Source of the DNA: Saccoglossus kowalevskii
Taxonomy: Eukaryota > Hemichordata > Enteropneusta > Harrimaniidae
Direction: 5' to 3'
DNA length: 64,000 nt
Assembly: GCF_000003605.2 (NCBI RefSeq)
Contig: NW_003119425.1
Span: 807,238-871,237, forward strand
Shown here: piece after piece, positions 52,620 to 63,619 of the stretch
How the letters are laid out: each line of letters starts with the position of its first letter
Position numbering within the stretch: position 1 is the first letter of the stretch
The notes under the pieces: generated by a model
Seen by the model: only the letters and a program-made list of their open reading frames with translations
Told to the model about the DNA's origin: nothing
Database searches by the model: none
Position numbers and translations under genes: made by a program

Positions 52620-53140
52620 CCGCAGGTATTTCGCCGTTGCCTCGAGAATCTCAAGAAAATATTTAACAGAAATACAATCAAAGTCAGCTATAGCTGTATG
52701 AACAACATCAAAGATACCATCAACAATAAAAAACAAACACCAACTCGCGACCGAAAATATCAACTACGACTGACGAAAGCCAACAAGTTATGCAATTGCC
52801 AGGGGAAAAAAACATGTCCACTAGGCGGGAAGTGTTTGCAGTCTGGCGTCGTAGACAAACACACCAGCGAAACGTATGTCGGTCTTACTGGTAATGATTT
52901 CAAAACAAGGTACAGAAACCACACGGCTTCATTTCGCAATCAGGCCTCCAGAAATGCGACTGAACTAAGTATAAACACGTCTGGTCACTCAAAGAAAAAG
53001 ATATTGAATATAAAATAAAATGGAAAATTCTTGCTCGCGGTAGACCGTATAATAGACCCCACCACTCCACACTAAACAAATGAAATGACCTCGTGTCATC
53101 ATGCCGACACAGATCAAAAGCTCTAATACGTAGCAATTAA
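52620..53140 (+). mobile_element. Penelope-like element, C-terminal GIY-YIG end (dead)
   Basis: The plus strand encodes the last part of a Penelope-like retroelement protein: the tail of the reverse transcriptase region and the GIY-YIG endonuclease that nicks target DNA. Landmarks in order: KIFNRNTIKVSYSCM, a conserved word just before the endonuclease; a Cys cluster CNCQGKKTCPLGGKCL; the nuclease core TYVGLTGNDFKTRYRNH, where YVG stands for YIG and the following Arg is the catalytic one; a TELS word carrying the expected catalytic Glu; and, in another frame, WSLKEKDIEYKIKW with KWKILARGRPYN, then a terminal LVSSCRHRSKALIRSN. The frame is interrupted at least twice, and the ~45 residues usually between the RPYN word and the C-terminal LNK word seem missing. 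Only ~170 residues remain of a protein usually near 700-800, so it cannot move. Family assignment is strong; the clade (Poseidon/Neptune-like) is a guess. Confidence 0.85.
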
Positions 53141-53388
53141 ACTTTCTATTTAATTTTAATTAATATGTTAAATTGCAAAGCTTATAATGTATGCTCTTTG
53201 GTGCAGTGAATTATTAAACATAAAGCTCCCGATGAGTGAAGTACTTGTACCCGGGGAGCTGTAATACCTTACGAAACAGTGCTGTCGAGTTTCAATATTC
53301 ATGTAGTTGTGTATTAATTCCTCTATCACCGTATTCACCCGCTCTACATATACTTTGTATTGAGCACTTTTGTTTTTCATATCTACAC
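53141..53388. other. Non-coding flank of the Penelope-like fragment
   Basis: AT-rich sequence between the Penelope-like stop and the TA repeat. It may include 3' untranslated sequence of that element, but no terminal repeat is identifiable. Confidence 0.35.

Positions 53389-53476
<88 letters not shown>
53389..53476. repeat. Long (TA)n microsatellite
   Basis: About 88 bp of nearly pure TA, able to form cruciforms. It generates Tyr/Ile runs in open frames on both strands (53236-53478 plus, 53388-53612 minus), which should be ignored. Confidence 0.97.
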
Positions 53477-53479
<3 letters not shown>

Positions 53480-54019
53480 TGAAACGTTTATCCAGTAATG
53501 TTCGGCACTCTTTGTCTTGGGTCTTAGTTTGTTTATGTTGCAGTATAGACGCGGATGTTATGCGCGTTCTTTGTTGTGATTTTCCCATCAGGAATCGCCG
53601 TCTCTGGAACACCTGTTGTTATGTCTGGCGCAACTGTAAGTGCATGCTTAGAGGCAATGCCCTGTTTATAGCACTTTGTCGGCGTAGAATACGTTATTAG
53701 CTATACTCAGCTGAATTAATTGGCTATTAAATTGTTTCGACTAACAAGTGTTTCACGAATCTCTGAAGTAGAAAATGAATCTCAGGGTTCGACGTTCATA
53801 GTACGCATGTGCATGTACGCATATTAGAATATTTATTGAAAATGAATGATTTCAATGCTTTACATTCAAACACATAGCATTCAAATTCTGCATAGTGACA
53901 TGACAATACGAAGAAATGTGAGAACAAACATGTTTGCGACACCCCCCGCATAATGAGAGAGCTGTTCCACCAATCGACCGGCTATGACGCGCAGTGCATG
54001 TGTAGACGAAACTTTCAAA
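53477..54019. other. Non-coding DNA upstream of the 54.0 kb open frame
   Basis: Open frame 53479-53700 (plus) is Cys/Arg-rich with no recognised domain. The last ~80 bp before 54020 are CpG-richer and include CCAAT (53971-53975), which could suit a promoter for the frame that follows. Confidence 0.35.
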
Positions 54020-54169
54020 ATGGCGGCCTTTTACAAAGCAGAAATCAGGTTTCACCAATTTTTACTTTTGTCCGAGCAAGAGTTGGATGGATTGGCATTC
54101 ATGAGCGATAGCGAGGATTTACAGAAAACTGAGAAAGTGGTTGGCACAGGGCTCTTTTGTCGCCATTAA
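54020..54169 (+). CDS. Short coding-like frame with strong start; possible KIAA1958/Crypton N-terminus
   Basis: A 49-codon frame starts at ATG 54020 in a strong context (caaaATGGcg, also a YY1-like word). It reads MAAFYKAEIRFHQFLLLSEQ then ELDGLAFMSDSEDLQKTEKV. The order 'RF..LSE.ELD.L..DS...T.K.V' resembles the opening residues of many animal KIAA1958/Crypton-type proteins. An ATG at 53984 is in frame, but 54020 is the better context. It ends at 54169, with no recombinase sequence found after it, so if genuine it is an isolated N-terminal exon or a severely truncated element. Alternatives are a host first exon or a chance frame. The family link is from recollection of consensus and is weak. 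Confidence 0.33.
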   Translation: MAAFYKAEIRFHQFLLLSEQELDGLAFMSDSEDLQKTEKVVGTGLFCRH

Positions 54170-56689
54170 GATATCTATTAAATTTCCGAAGAATCTATAC
54201 TTTATATTCTCCCGTGGTTTTCTACGCAGGTTTACGGTAAAGCAATGATCAGCTATTTTCTAGGAAGTCGAGCATGATACCACGCTTGCTACAACGCCAT
54301 TTCTAGATGACGATAACATAAATATGGTAAAAAAAAGGTAGTGTTACTTTAGCAAATGAAATATTGCTTGTATGCATGTGACGTCAATAAGTTTCCCAGA
54401 ACGTTCGGTGCGGCAAAATCAACCCGTGTAGTCCTTGTGTTTTCTGTATGTGTTTTGAGTCACCAATTCAAATCTACCAATTTTAACCTTTTCCATTGTA
54501 ACTTTGCGGCGGGAAAACACAATACGTTTTTACTTACTCAACTCAGAAACACGTTAATATAATTTCAAGTTTTCAGGAGAGGACTGGACGTTTAACTTTT
54601 TAACAAATATTGAAATCCCATGCAAATCGGTATCCATTATCCGTTGTTGGTGCGCCGTGACCCAGTTAGGAGAAAGCCTGATGTCGTGATCAAAAAACTG
54701 AAACAATGCATAAACTTTGAATTTCAAAAAACTGTTGATTTAATTTTATGTATACTCAAAAATCACAAATGGCTCTATGACATAGCATTGTGTGCTGAAG
54801 TGATATTGCACCTGAAATCCTTTAACTTATTCGTTTAGTTCAAATAATCTGAACACAAAGTGCCTAGATATAACGAAACATTACATTAATTGATGTTCAA
54901 CAGAATACTCGATCGTTTGAGAAAAACGCGGCATTTTTTTAATTACGCGACGAGACAGTATATGGGAGGTGGGACCGCGACTTGTATATTTGTGTATATT
55001 TGAAATGAAAATAAATCAGTATGATTTGCTACCAACGAATCGAATGAATGACAATGAAATCTTTTTAAAAATAATACAGTATACTTTACCGTTGTTTTAG
55101 CACATTTCATTCTAGGCAGAATACTGTACACTTTTCAAGTAGATGTTTTCTGAAAGACTCAATTATACGTTATGAATATGAATATTACATGCCTCTTGCA
55201 GTCAATGTTCACAGACATTAGCTTAGTTCGATACCACTTCAACAGATATCTCACCATACCCTATAATATAATATATAATATCACGTTGTCTGTTACTACA
55301 TGTAGACCCCTCAATCAATACGTTTAGAATTGAGCGCATATCACAATGTACAAACAAACTTTCAGTAGGGTATCGCTGCTAAATGCCGCTGGCACATAAT
55401 CGGTTATCTTAAGAGAACGTACACTGTGAAGCAGTAATACCCCGATGTAAATGAATAAATCTTGTGCAGTTGCTATACAATCAAAAAAACATGTACACAT
55501 CAATGTGTATTTAAAATGACTTGATTTAGATGGGATTACTTGCAGAATGGAACGCATTTACCTCACTCGGCGCCACAATAGTAACACCACCTTTGTTGTA
55601 TTTGAAATATGCGTGATTAGAAACAGCATATCAACATAAAAGGGTTAGCTGGCTTGTCTGAAATGGCCACCCCGTTATTGAAAGCACTGTAGTTCCCGGC
55701 GTCTCTAAGCTTGACTCAGTATTGATCAGTCAGTTTGAAAATCGAACTAAATTAAAATCATATATACGAATTATGATTATATTTTCTGCTGCCATTCGAT
55801 TGAATTTTTGCGCCCCATTGTGATACTAACAACTCTGTTTACGGCATCCGTTCGCAGTTCTGTGATTGACAACACATTGATGTAACGGTTATATTATCCG
55901 TTTATTTTCAATGTAAAGAATTTGTTGTAAATCCAAGATAGATAGACAGATTTGAACCACGAGTTTTAACAAGTAATTTGAGGGGTAAGTTGAGTACATG
56001 TATTCAACTTGCAATAGAATTCGTGATATCTGATTTATATATATACTTATGACACGACGTTAAAATTAGGTACGTCTTTCATTGTTAAGTGCCCGTGGCA
56101 AATTATCTGAATGAAAGGTGCAATTTGCAATCGGATATAAAAAACATTGGATGTGTTTCATGGAGTATTGTGTTTCGCTAATTTGAGACAGGTTCTGATC
56201 AAAGACATGTAATATTAGTCTAAATGCATTTACAATTCAAGTTATTTTCAAGGTGGGCTGATATTAAAATAAAATATATGATGTTACCAAAGTTTTCGCT
56301 CATTCAGTGATAAATTAAAACGTAGACTGTCATATTTGATATTAATGAATTGGGTCCACTATATATTGGCCGCAGACGCAATGTTTTCAATATATGTACA
56401 CCTCTTTTGAATTATAATAACATGCTAGAGTTTCTATACAGTGGACAACATTGCGTGTACATTCAAGTAGGACATCCTCTCTTCCATTTGCAGTCGCCAT
56501 GCCCGCAATCCCATAAATACGTACAGAATGTTATAAAACGCGACATCGATGTTTTCGTCTGACCTATTCAAACGCGTGACTGGAATGACAAGGATGCATT
56601 TATTTCTAAATATAAACGCATGCATTTCGAGCATAAATTTCCAAACATTTGCAAAAATTAGGAGGCGAGCGTCTGCTGTACGCAATCCG
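54170..56689. other. Anonymous non-coding DNA
   Basis: No recognised gene. Frames at 54356-54562 and 54620-54838 (plus) and 55324-55557 (minus) have no motifs. Confidence 0.5.
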
Positions 56690-58709
56690 CTTGTTTGTTT
56701 GTACAATTGGGGTGTTGTATAACAACAGGAGATAATTCTCGCACAGAAATCAATACAATGGGTGATACGTGTTCGTGTGATTATTTCTCTGGTTAATATG
56801 TACTACACGTCCACATAATATCATTTTATGGGTAATTACAGTCACAACTACTGAGTATGAGTCGTTCTAACGTCGAGTTATGCGAGTCCCGTGATAAGAA
56901 CTATCAGTGTGTTGTCTGTTATATGCGTATTACCCGCACCCCGTAAAATGTTATATATAAGGAAATACATGGATATGTCATTTTATATATCACATTATAC
57001 TTTTTGAGTAGACTGAACAATTTATACCCGAGTATCAATCGACTACATCGATTACGTCGATCTGTTATCTGAATACGCAAACTATCTATGGCAATCGCAA
57101 CTGTAGTCTTCAATCAGTTATGTTGTAATCGCTGAAATTCAGGTCATTTGAGACTAAACAACATAAATGCTTAAATGATTATTATCAAATACATATATAC
57201 TCTGTGAAATATATTGTCAGTCAAAATGTTTTATATATTGTATATTTCTATGCAGATTAATACTATGTAAATTACAATATTCACATAGCTGGTTACACGC
57301 AGTTGAGACTTTAATTTAATGTTTGTCTATATCATAGAATTTGGTATTTCTGGTTGAAAAAAATTGCATAAATACTATAGTTATCCAGTAGGAATATGAC
57401 TACATTGACAACATGGTAGGATTTTATATAAGGATTCGAAAATGTGCGAAAAATATGGCTTTATTAGTAGAGTTGATTGTCGCCTATTAGTCTGTGTGTG
57501 TCAAATTTCACAATGCACGTTCATAATCATATTGAATAATTATTATAAGGCATAATGTGTCCAATCATACCGCACCATTTCCATCGCATTGAATCGTCGT
57601 TGTTATACAATCAGAAGAAAAATAATCACAATACGAACAATAAAGTGTTTTCAAATCGCGTCAATAAATTGGAACAAAAAAGTGGGTCATAAATGTACTC
57701 ATAATTGGCATGAGTTATATAATTTGTTTTTGATGAATAAAGAAAAGTAGCTCCATTATAGTGCAATCATTGAAAAACAAATACATCGATGTTTATATCA
57801 ACCTTTCATGCTTCCAACAAGCTTGAGTTTCCGAATAAATTATTTGTTAGCACTTTCCGCTTGCATCCTAAATGCGTTTCCTATAACACTTTACTAAAAT
57901 ACAGCATGGCACGCGCATATCTGAATTAGTATAAGGTCAGTCAATTGGTGTTAAGTTAGTTATTCTTGAGTAAAATAACGATTATCAAAATACGCTTATA
58001 TTTTTAGATATTGTGAAAACTTGATACTAAATTAAGCTTGGTCCTAGTTTACAAGAGGAAGGCATATTATCTTTCATTTATATAGACATATTCTAATAAA
58101 CAACACAGAACGCGCTTACATTATTGCATCATCTTTTTTCAGAATATTTTTCATATTTTGTAACAATTATGTAACTTTAATATGTGCCCAACCTGCAATT
58201 ATTTGTAAACATTATGCCTTCAAATCAACGATAAGTACCGCGCCATTTTATTTTTATCAATTTAGTGTTTAATGTGTTGTTGTTCTCAAAAATTCTTTGT
58301 TTTGTTTTTTCAAAAATATATCACCCCGGCGGAATGTAATGCAAATCACAATAAGCATACAGATAGTTTCTGATTGTTTTTTTTATTCTTTTTTGCTAGA
58401 AATGTTTTTATATTGAAAAAAACAAATAATACATATGATACATATATGCAATGAATGTCTGTGGATTTTATTAATATATTTATCCATTAGTTTATCAAAA
58501 CTACATGACATGATAAAGCAGAAATGTTCATAAAGTCACATAGATGTGGGTTATAATTATAAATGATATGGGTATTTAAGGATATTGAACTAAAGACATC
58601 GTTTCTTCTAATCTAATCCTTCAGTGCAAAGGGGCCATAAGGGGTTCATTCTTATCTAAATACCTATTGGGAAATGCTGTAATGGTCCTTTGAGATAAAA
58701 CCATAATAA
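56690..58709 (+). repeat. Segmental duplication, copy A
   Basis: Aligns end to end with 60606-63619, from the TTGTTTGTTTGTACAATT word to the AAACCATAATAA word. Offset is about 3.9 kb at both early and late points (for example ATATCTGAATTAG at 57917 versus 61798, 3881 bp). Most of the copy shows scattered substitutions and small indels, but 57917-58056 is identical over 140 bp to copy B. It holds no recognised gene. Copy A lacks the reverse transcriptase fragment present in copy B, so copy A shows the state without it. Confidence 0.92.
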
Positions 58710-60028
58710 TACATAAATAATCTAAATATGTATAGGATTTGTATTAAATTGATCACAGAGTTCGGAATAAAAGTTAATTAAGTAATCTAAGATTGCCAAA
58801 TTGGTAGAAAAAATAAACCATTATAGTAAAAATCTAACTGCTTTAACTTCGCGGTAGTGTTGTCCATCCGTTCATCCATAAGTGTTGCAATGAACGGTAA
58901 ATGTGTAATTTGGTAATTCATTTCATTCATTGAAACGTTCACTGGACGCTCGAGCCAATATATTATTTCAACAGAACATTGTCGACGTAATGTGGAACAT
59001 TAGAATGTTCATAGTTCATTTGCTTTATTTTACAATCAGATCACCCGCGCCTTCTATTCAAACAGAAGTTGTTACACGGCTGGATGCATCATACGTTTTT
59101 GGAATTGATTGAAAGCGGAATTTCCATGTGTTAGTCTGTCTTTCAATGTTTGGTTTAGCATTCCAGTATATGTTCCATAATTTGTAATAGCACTCACATA
59201 TATGCCGTTGAGCATGATTAAAACTGTGTTACGTTGTGACATGCATAGTTGATATGTCCAAAGGCAATTAACAAGTTATTGCACATATACCACGTTATAG
59301 ATCCCGTTGTCTAGGTGAAATATTGTGATTTTTTTCTCATATTTCATTTCGAACTTAGTAAATCATATTTTAATCTTTCTTCTTTTGTTGTGTGATTATA
59401 TAATACTCATGGGTCATTATTTTTAACAAATACTAATGATTAAAAATTGAGAAAGTAAAATCAATGGTGTGCTTATATTCAGAAACCTAATTTTCTTTCT
59501 GAAGAACGAATTTACTAAATTGGCAACTTTTTGGCGAAATATATCATGAACACATGAACTATTATTATCAGATATTTATGTCATCTGAAATCCTTCATAA
59601 ATTAGAACACTAGAAGTCTAAAAGTTGCTACTGAAATTTGCATATGTATTTTTAATTTGCAAGATTACTGTCGGTGTGATCAAATGCGAGTTTGATATGG
59701 CAGACACTCTCAAATGTCAATAGACAAATCGCCGAAGTGAATTATTATACATATTGCATATATTTAGAGGGATAAACTGATCTCAAGATTTTTAATAAAA
59801 AAATCACTGGCTCTTTTTAAGTTATTCTTTACAATTGATTTTTACATGTTTGCATTTTCGGAAATTGTTAAAAGAATCTTATCGAATTGGAGCATTTATC
59901 ACAGACGAGTGGATTATATATAAATATTACATGTTTAGTATGGTGTTTAAAACACGGAAATCAATAAAAAAAATGTAGCCGTGTTTGACATGGGTTAAAT
60001 TCGACGTATATAACGCGTGTAATATACT
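58710..60028. other. Anonymous DNA between duplicated copies
   Basis: No recognised gene. If copy B continues past the LINE end at 63.6 kb, outside this window, this stretch may also belong to the duplicated unit. Confidence 0.4.
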
Positions 60029-60345
60029 ATTCGCTGAGACGTGGGGGGATGCAAACAGAAATTCACGCAAATGGAGAGAAACTGTGGGAATTGAGATCGA
60101 AGATGGAGGCCAAATACATTGTGTCCTCAGAAGAAACGTTTCCTCAGAGTTTGGTTAAAATAATGTCATTGCTGCCTGATTTAAAGCCGGACGGTCGTCA
60201 TCTGCGCACGCGCGGGAATTGAGTCCCAAGCGACGATAAAAACACACGCTAAAAACGCAAAGGCTCATGGGTAGACGCTTGTTTGTAAACAATGACACGC
60301 TATGGCCACATGTCGCATGCGCAGGTGACGACTCCCCCGCTTTAA
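60003..60345 (+). promoter_or_regulatory. CpG-rich promoter-like patch
   Basis: A locally GC- and CpG-richer patch in AT-rich surroundings. It holds a TATA-like TATATAA at 60007-60013 and two NRF1-like words: TGCGCACGCGCG at 60203-60214 and CGCATGCGCA at 60314-60323. NRF1-type words mark many animal housekeeping promoters. A short coding-like frame starts 36 bp after the TATA-like box. Direction and activity are inferred, not shown. Confidence 0.38.
60049..60222 (+). CDS. 57-codon coding-like open frame, unidentified
   Basis: The frame starts at ATG 60049 and ends at TGA 60220-60222. It reads MQTEIHANGEKLWELRSKME then AKYIVSSEETFPQSLVKIMS and ends LLPDLKPDGRHLRTRGN. I do not recognise the family. 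The composition (Glu/Lys-rich, amphipathic, few of the Tyr/Ile/Asn codons that chance frames show in this AT-rich region) looks coding. An in-frame stop lies a short way upstream, so the start is well bounded. The start context is ordinary. It could be a small protein, the first exon of a gene extending outside what I can read, or chance within a GC-richer patch. No signal peptide or membrane segment is visible. Confidence 0.33.
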   Translation: MQTEIHANGEKLWELRSKMEAKYIVSSEETFPQSLVKIMSLLPDLKPDGRHLRTRGN

Positions 60346-60605
60346 GTTTTCATACCTGGAACTTGATACTTTCCTTTACAGCTTGCGTTACTTTTTAATT
60401 ATAGGGGTAGGTAACTTCGAAACGTTCCAGGCTCCACACAAACTCCTGACACTTCTTGTGAAATATGCGTGAAATCGGTATAGAGGAAACACCGACCTGT
60501 AGCGTCGATTTGCCAATCAAGGAAACAAAAAATACTGTTTAAAGATAGATACCATCAAATACAATTTTCATTTTGTGTGAGTGCTCGCGAGAGTTTGCTG
60601 TCCGT

Positions 60606-63600
60606 TCGTTTGTTTGTTTGTTTGTACAATTGATTCTCGCACATAAATCACTTGCCTATACAATGGGTGACACGTGTTCGTGTCATTATCTCCCTGGTTA
60701 ATATGTACTACGCGTCCAGAGAATATCATTTTATGTGTAATTACGACAAGTTATGCGAGCTCCGCGATAAGAACTATCAGTTGTGTATTATGTACGTATT
60801 ACCCGCACCCCGTAAAATGTTATGTATAAGAAAATACGTGGATATTTCATTTTTATATATCATATTATACTTTTTGAGTAGACTGAACAATTTATACCCG
60901 AGTATCACTCGACTAAATCGATTACGTCGATTTGTTATCTGAATACGCGAACTATCTATGGCAATCGCAACTGTAACTGCTTCATAGACTTCAATCAGTC
61001 ATGTTGTAATCGCTGAAATTCAGGTTATTTGAGACTAAAAAACATAAATGATGAAACAATTATCATCAAATATATACTCTGTGAAATAAATTGCCAGTAA
61101 AATGTTTTTTTTTCTATGCAGTTTAATACTATGTAAATTACAATATTCGCATACATGATTACATGCAGTTGAGGCTTTAATTTAATGCTTGTATATATCA
61201 TGGAATTTGGTATTTCTGATTGAAAACAAACACATGGATACGGACTATAGTTATCCAGTAGGAATATGACTACAACATGGTACAATTTTATATAAGGATT
61301 CGAAAATGTGTGAAAAATATGGCTTTATTAGTAGAGTTGATTGTCGCCTATTAGTCTGTGTGTGTCAAATTTCACAATTAATTGCACGTTCATATTCATA
61401 TTGAATAATTATTATGATGCATAATGTGTACAATCATAACGCACCATTGCCATCGCATTGAATAGTCGAGTTATACAATCAGAACAAATAATCACAAAAC
61501 AAAGTATTTTTCAATCAATAAGTTTTTGCGTCAATAAGTTGCAACGAATAAAAAGTGTGTCAAAAATGTTTCATTTTACTGTCATAATTGGCATGGGTTG
61601 TATAATTTTTGGTGAATGGAGAAAAGTAGCTCCATTATAGTGCAATCATTGAAAAAACAAATACATCGATGTTTATATCAACCTTTCATGCTTCCAGCAA
61701 GCTTGAGTTTCCGAATTAATTATATGCCAACACTTTCCGCTTGCATCCTAATTGTGTTTCCTATAACACTTTACTAAAAATAAAGCATGGCACGCGTATA
61801 TCTGAATTAGTATAAGGTCAGTCAATTGGTGTTAAGTTAGTTATTCTTGAGTAAAATAACGATTATCAAAATACGCTTATATTTTTAGATATTGTGAAAA
61901 CTTGATACTAAATTAAGCTTGGTCCTAGTTTACAAGAAGAAGGCATATTATCTTTCATTTATATAAACATCTCCTAATAAACAGCACAGAACGCGCTTTT
62001 ATTCTATATACACCGTCTTTTTCCAGAAGCATATTTATTGACAATTATGTAACTTTAATATGAGCCCCACCTCTATTTTTGTGCCTTTAAATCGACGATA
62101 AGTACCGCGTCATTTTGTCAACGCGTCAACAGTGGGATGATGTACTTGCTGCGACATATTGATATTGCAATCAAGTGTTACCAAGATTGCGGACTGATGA
62201 CAAGAAAGAGATAACAGACTCGCCAATTGACATCGTCGAGGTTAGTGAAGATCTAGATTGTGCTTATGATGAGCATACAAGCATAGCCTCGGTTTTTTGA
62301 GTTCTTTAAGTTGTAATTTGTTCTGTGTCATACAATTCTGGACAATCTTGATAGTCGGACCAATTTGATGAAAATTAGTGTGTGTATATAGTTGATTGTC
62401 GTCGGCAAAGGCATGATGATTCACAGAATGTTCTTTAACAATATTAAAAAGTCGTTCTGTGTACAAGACGAATAAAACGGCTCTCAGAACTGAGTCATGT
62501 AGTGTAATGGTGATACATCCGACTTCACTCTATTAATACAAATGGTCAGTGGACTCCCAGTCAGATATGACTCGAACCAGGAAAGGCTAACGACGTAATG
62601 CCAGAAGCGTGTTTCAATCGATGTAGTAGAATCGTGTGGTCGATGATGTCAGAGGCAGCGGAAAGATCCAATAAAGTCAAAATACTGACCTTCCCCTTGT
62701 CTACCGCGTCCAGAAGGTCAATAACGATTTTTAGTAAGGCGGTCTCTAAACTGTTATGTGATCTGCATGCAGACTGTAGTGGGTTCAATAGGTTGTTGGA
62801 AACTAGATTGTTATTTACCTGAAGTAGGACGAATTTTTCTGTAATCTTCGAGAGAAACGACACATTGGAAAAGGGGCAATAGTTCTTTAATCAGGGTCGA
62901 GCGATGGCTTTTTAATTAATGGCTTAACGACGGCGGTTTTTTAAATAGATGGAAAAATACCAGAAGACAGGGATTCATCAGTAATATATGGTAATAAGGT
63001 ATCAAGACACTGCACTAACAAATGTCTTAGCAGCGAGTCCAACTCACTGTTTTGGCGATGGCAATTACCAAAACAGAATAGAACTATTCTACGTATAAGG
63101 CAGTTATGATATTAGTATTGTGTGAGACTACGTGAATTCAACACAAAAGCATTCAGAGACAACGAGATCACACAGGAAATTTATTTGTATTAATGTAGTT
63201 CCTACACACTAACTTTGGAACGGTTTGTAATGTGTTGTTGTTCTGAAAAGAAAACTTCCCAAAATATATTTTCCCGACGGAATATAATGCAAATCATGAC
63301 AAGCATACATAGAACTTTTTTATTTTTTTATATTGAAAAAAATGAATAATTTCATATAATCTTCTTCATACATATATCCCAATGAATGTATTTTCATTAA
63401 TATATTTATCCATTAGCGTATCAAAACTACATGACATAATAGAAATGTTCATAAAGTCACATATTTATAGGGCATAATTATAAATGATATGGGTGTTTAT
63501 GGATATTTAACTAATGACATCGTCTCTTCTAATATAACCCTTCAGTGCAATGGGGTCATTCTTATTTAAATACCTATTGGGAAATGCTGTAATGGTCTTT

Positions 63601-63619
63601 CGAGATAAAACCATAATAA
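60606..63619 (+). repeat. Segmental duplication, copy B (interrupted)
   Basis: Copy B matches copy A in two blocks, 60606-62117 and about 63220-63619. The ~1.1 kb between them is a CR1/L2-like LINE fragment that copy A lacks. The resumption point is marked by the shared word TAATGTGTTGTTGTTCT (near 63229 in B, 58272 in A). The match stops abruptly at 63619, where a different LINE-like sequence begins, so the original duplicated unit may have continued to the right. Confidence 0.92.
62118..63219 (-). mobile_element. CR1/L2-like LINE fragment: reverse transcriptase domain
   Basis: On the minus strand this encodes most of a non-LTR reverse transcriptase of the CR1/L2 type, the enzyme that copies LINE RNA into the chromosome. 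Landmarks from high to low coordinates, spread over several frames: TAVVKPLIKKPSLDP (about 62900-62945); FLSKITEKFVLLQV (about 62815-62860); motif A as LLDLSAASDIIDHTILLHRL (about 62620-62680), with catalytic Asp present; SYLTGSPLTICINRVKSD (about 62505-62560); motif C as FADDNQLY (about 62385-62410), both Asp retained; MTQNKLQL; and a final VISFLSSVRNLG word (about 62180-62215). The endonuclease domain, the C-terminus and 3' UTR are missing. Frames are broken by several stops and shifts, so it is inactive. Copy A of the duplication lacks it, so it was gained by copy B or lost from copy A. Confidence 0.85.

Noticed and set aside
53236-53612. Open frames across the long TA repeat
   Set aside because: Low-complexity translation on both strands.
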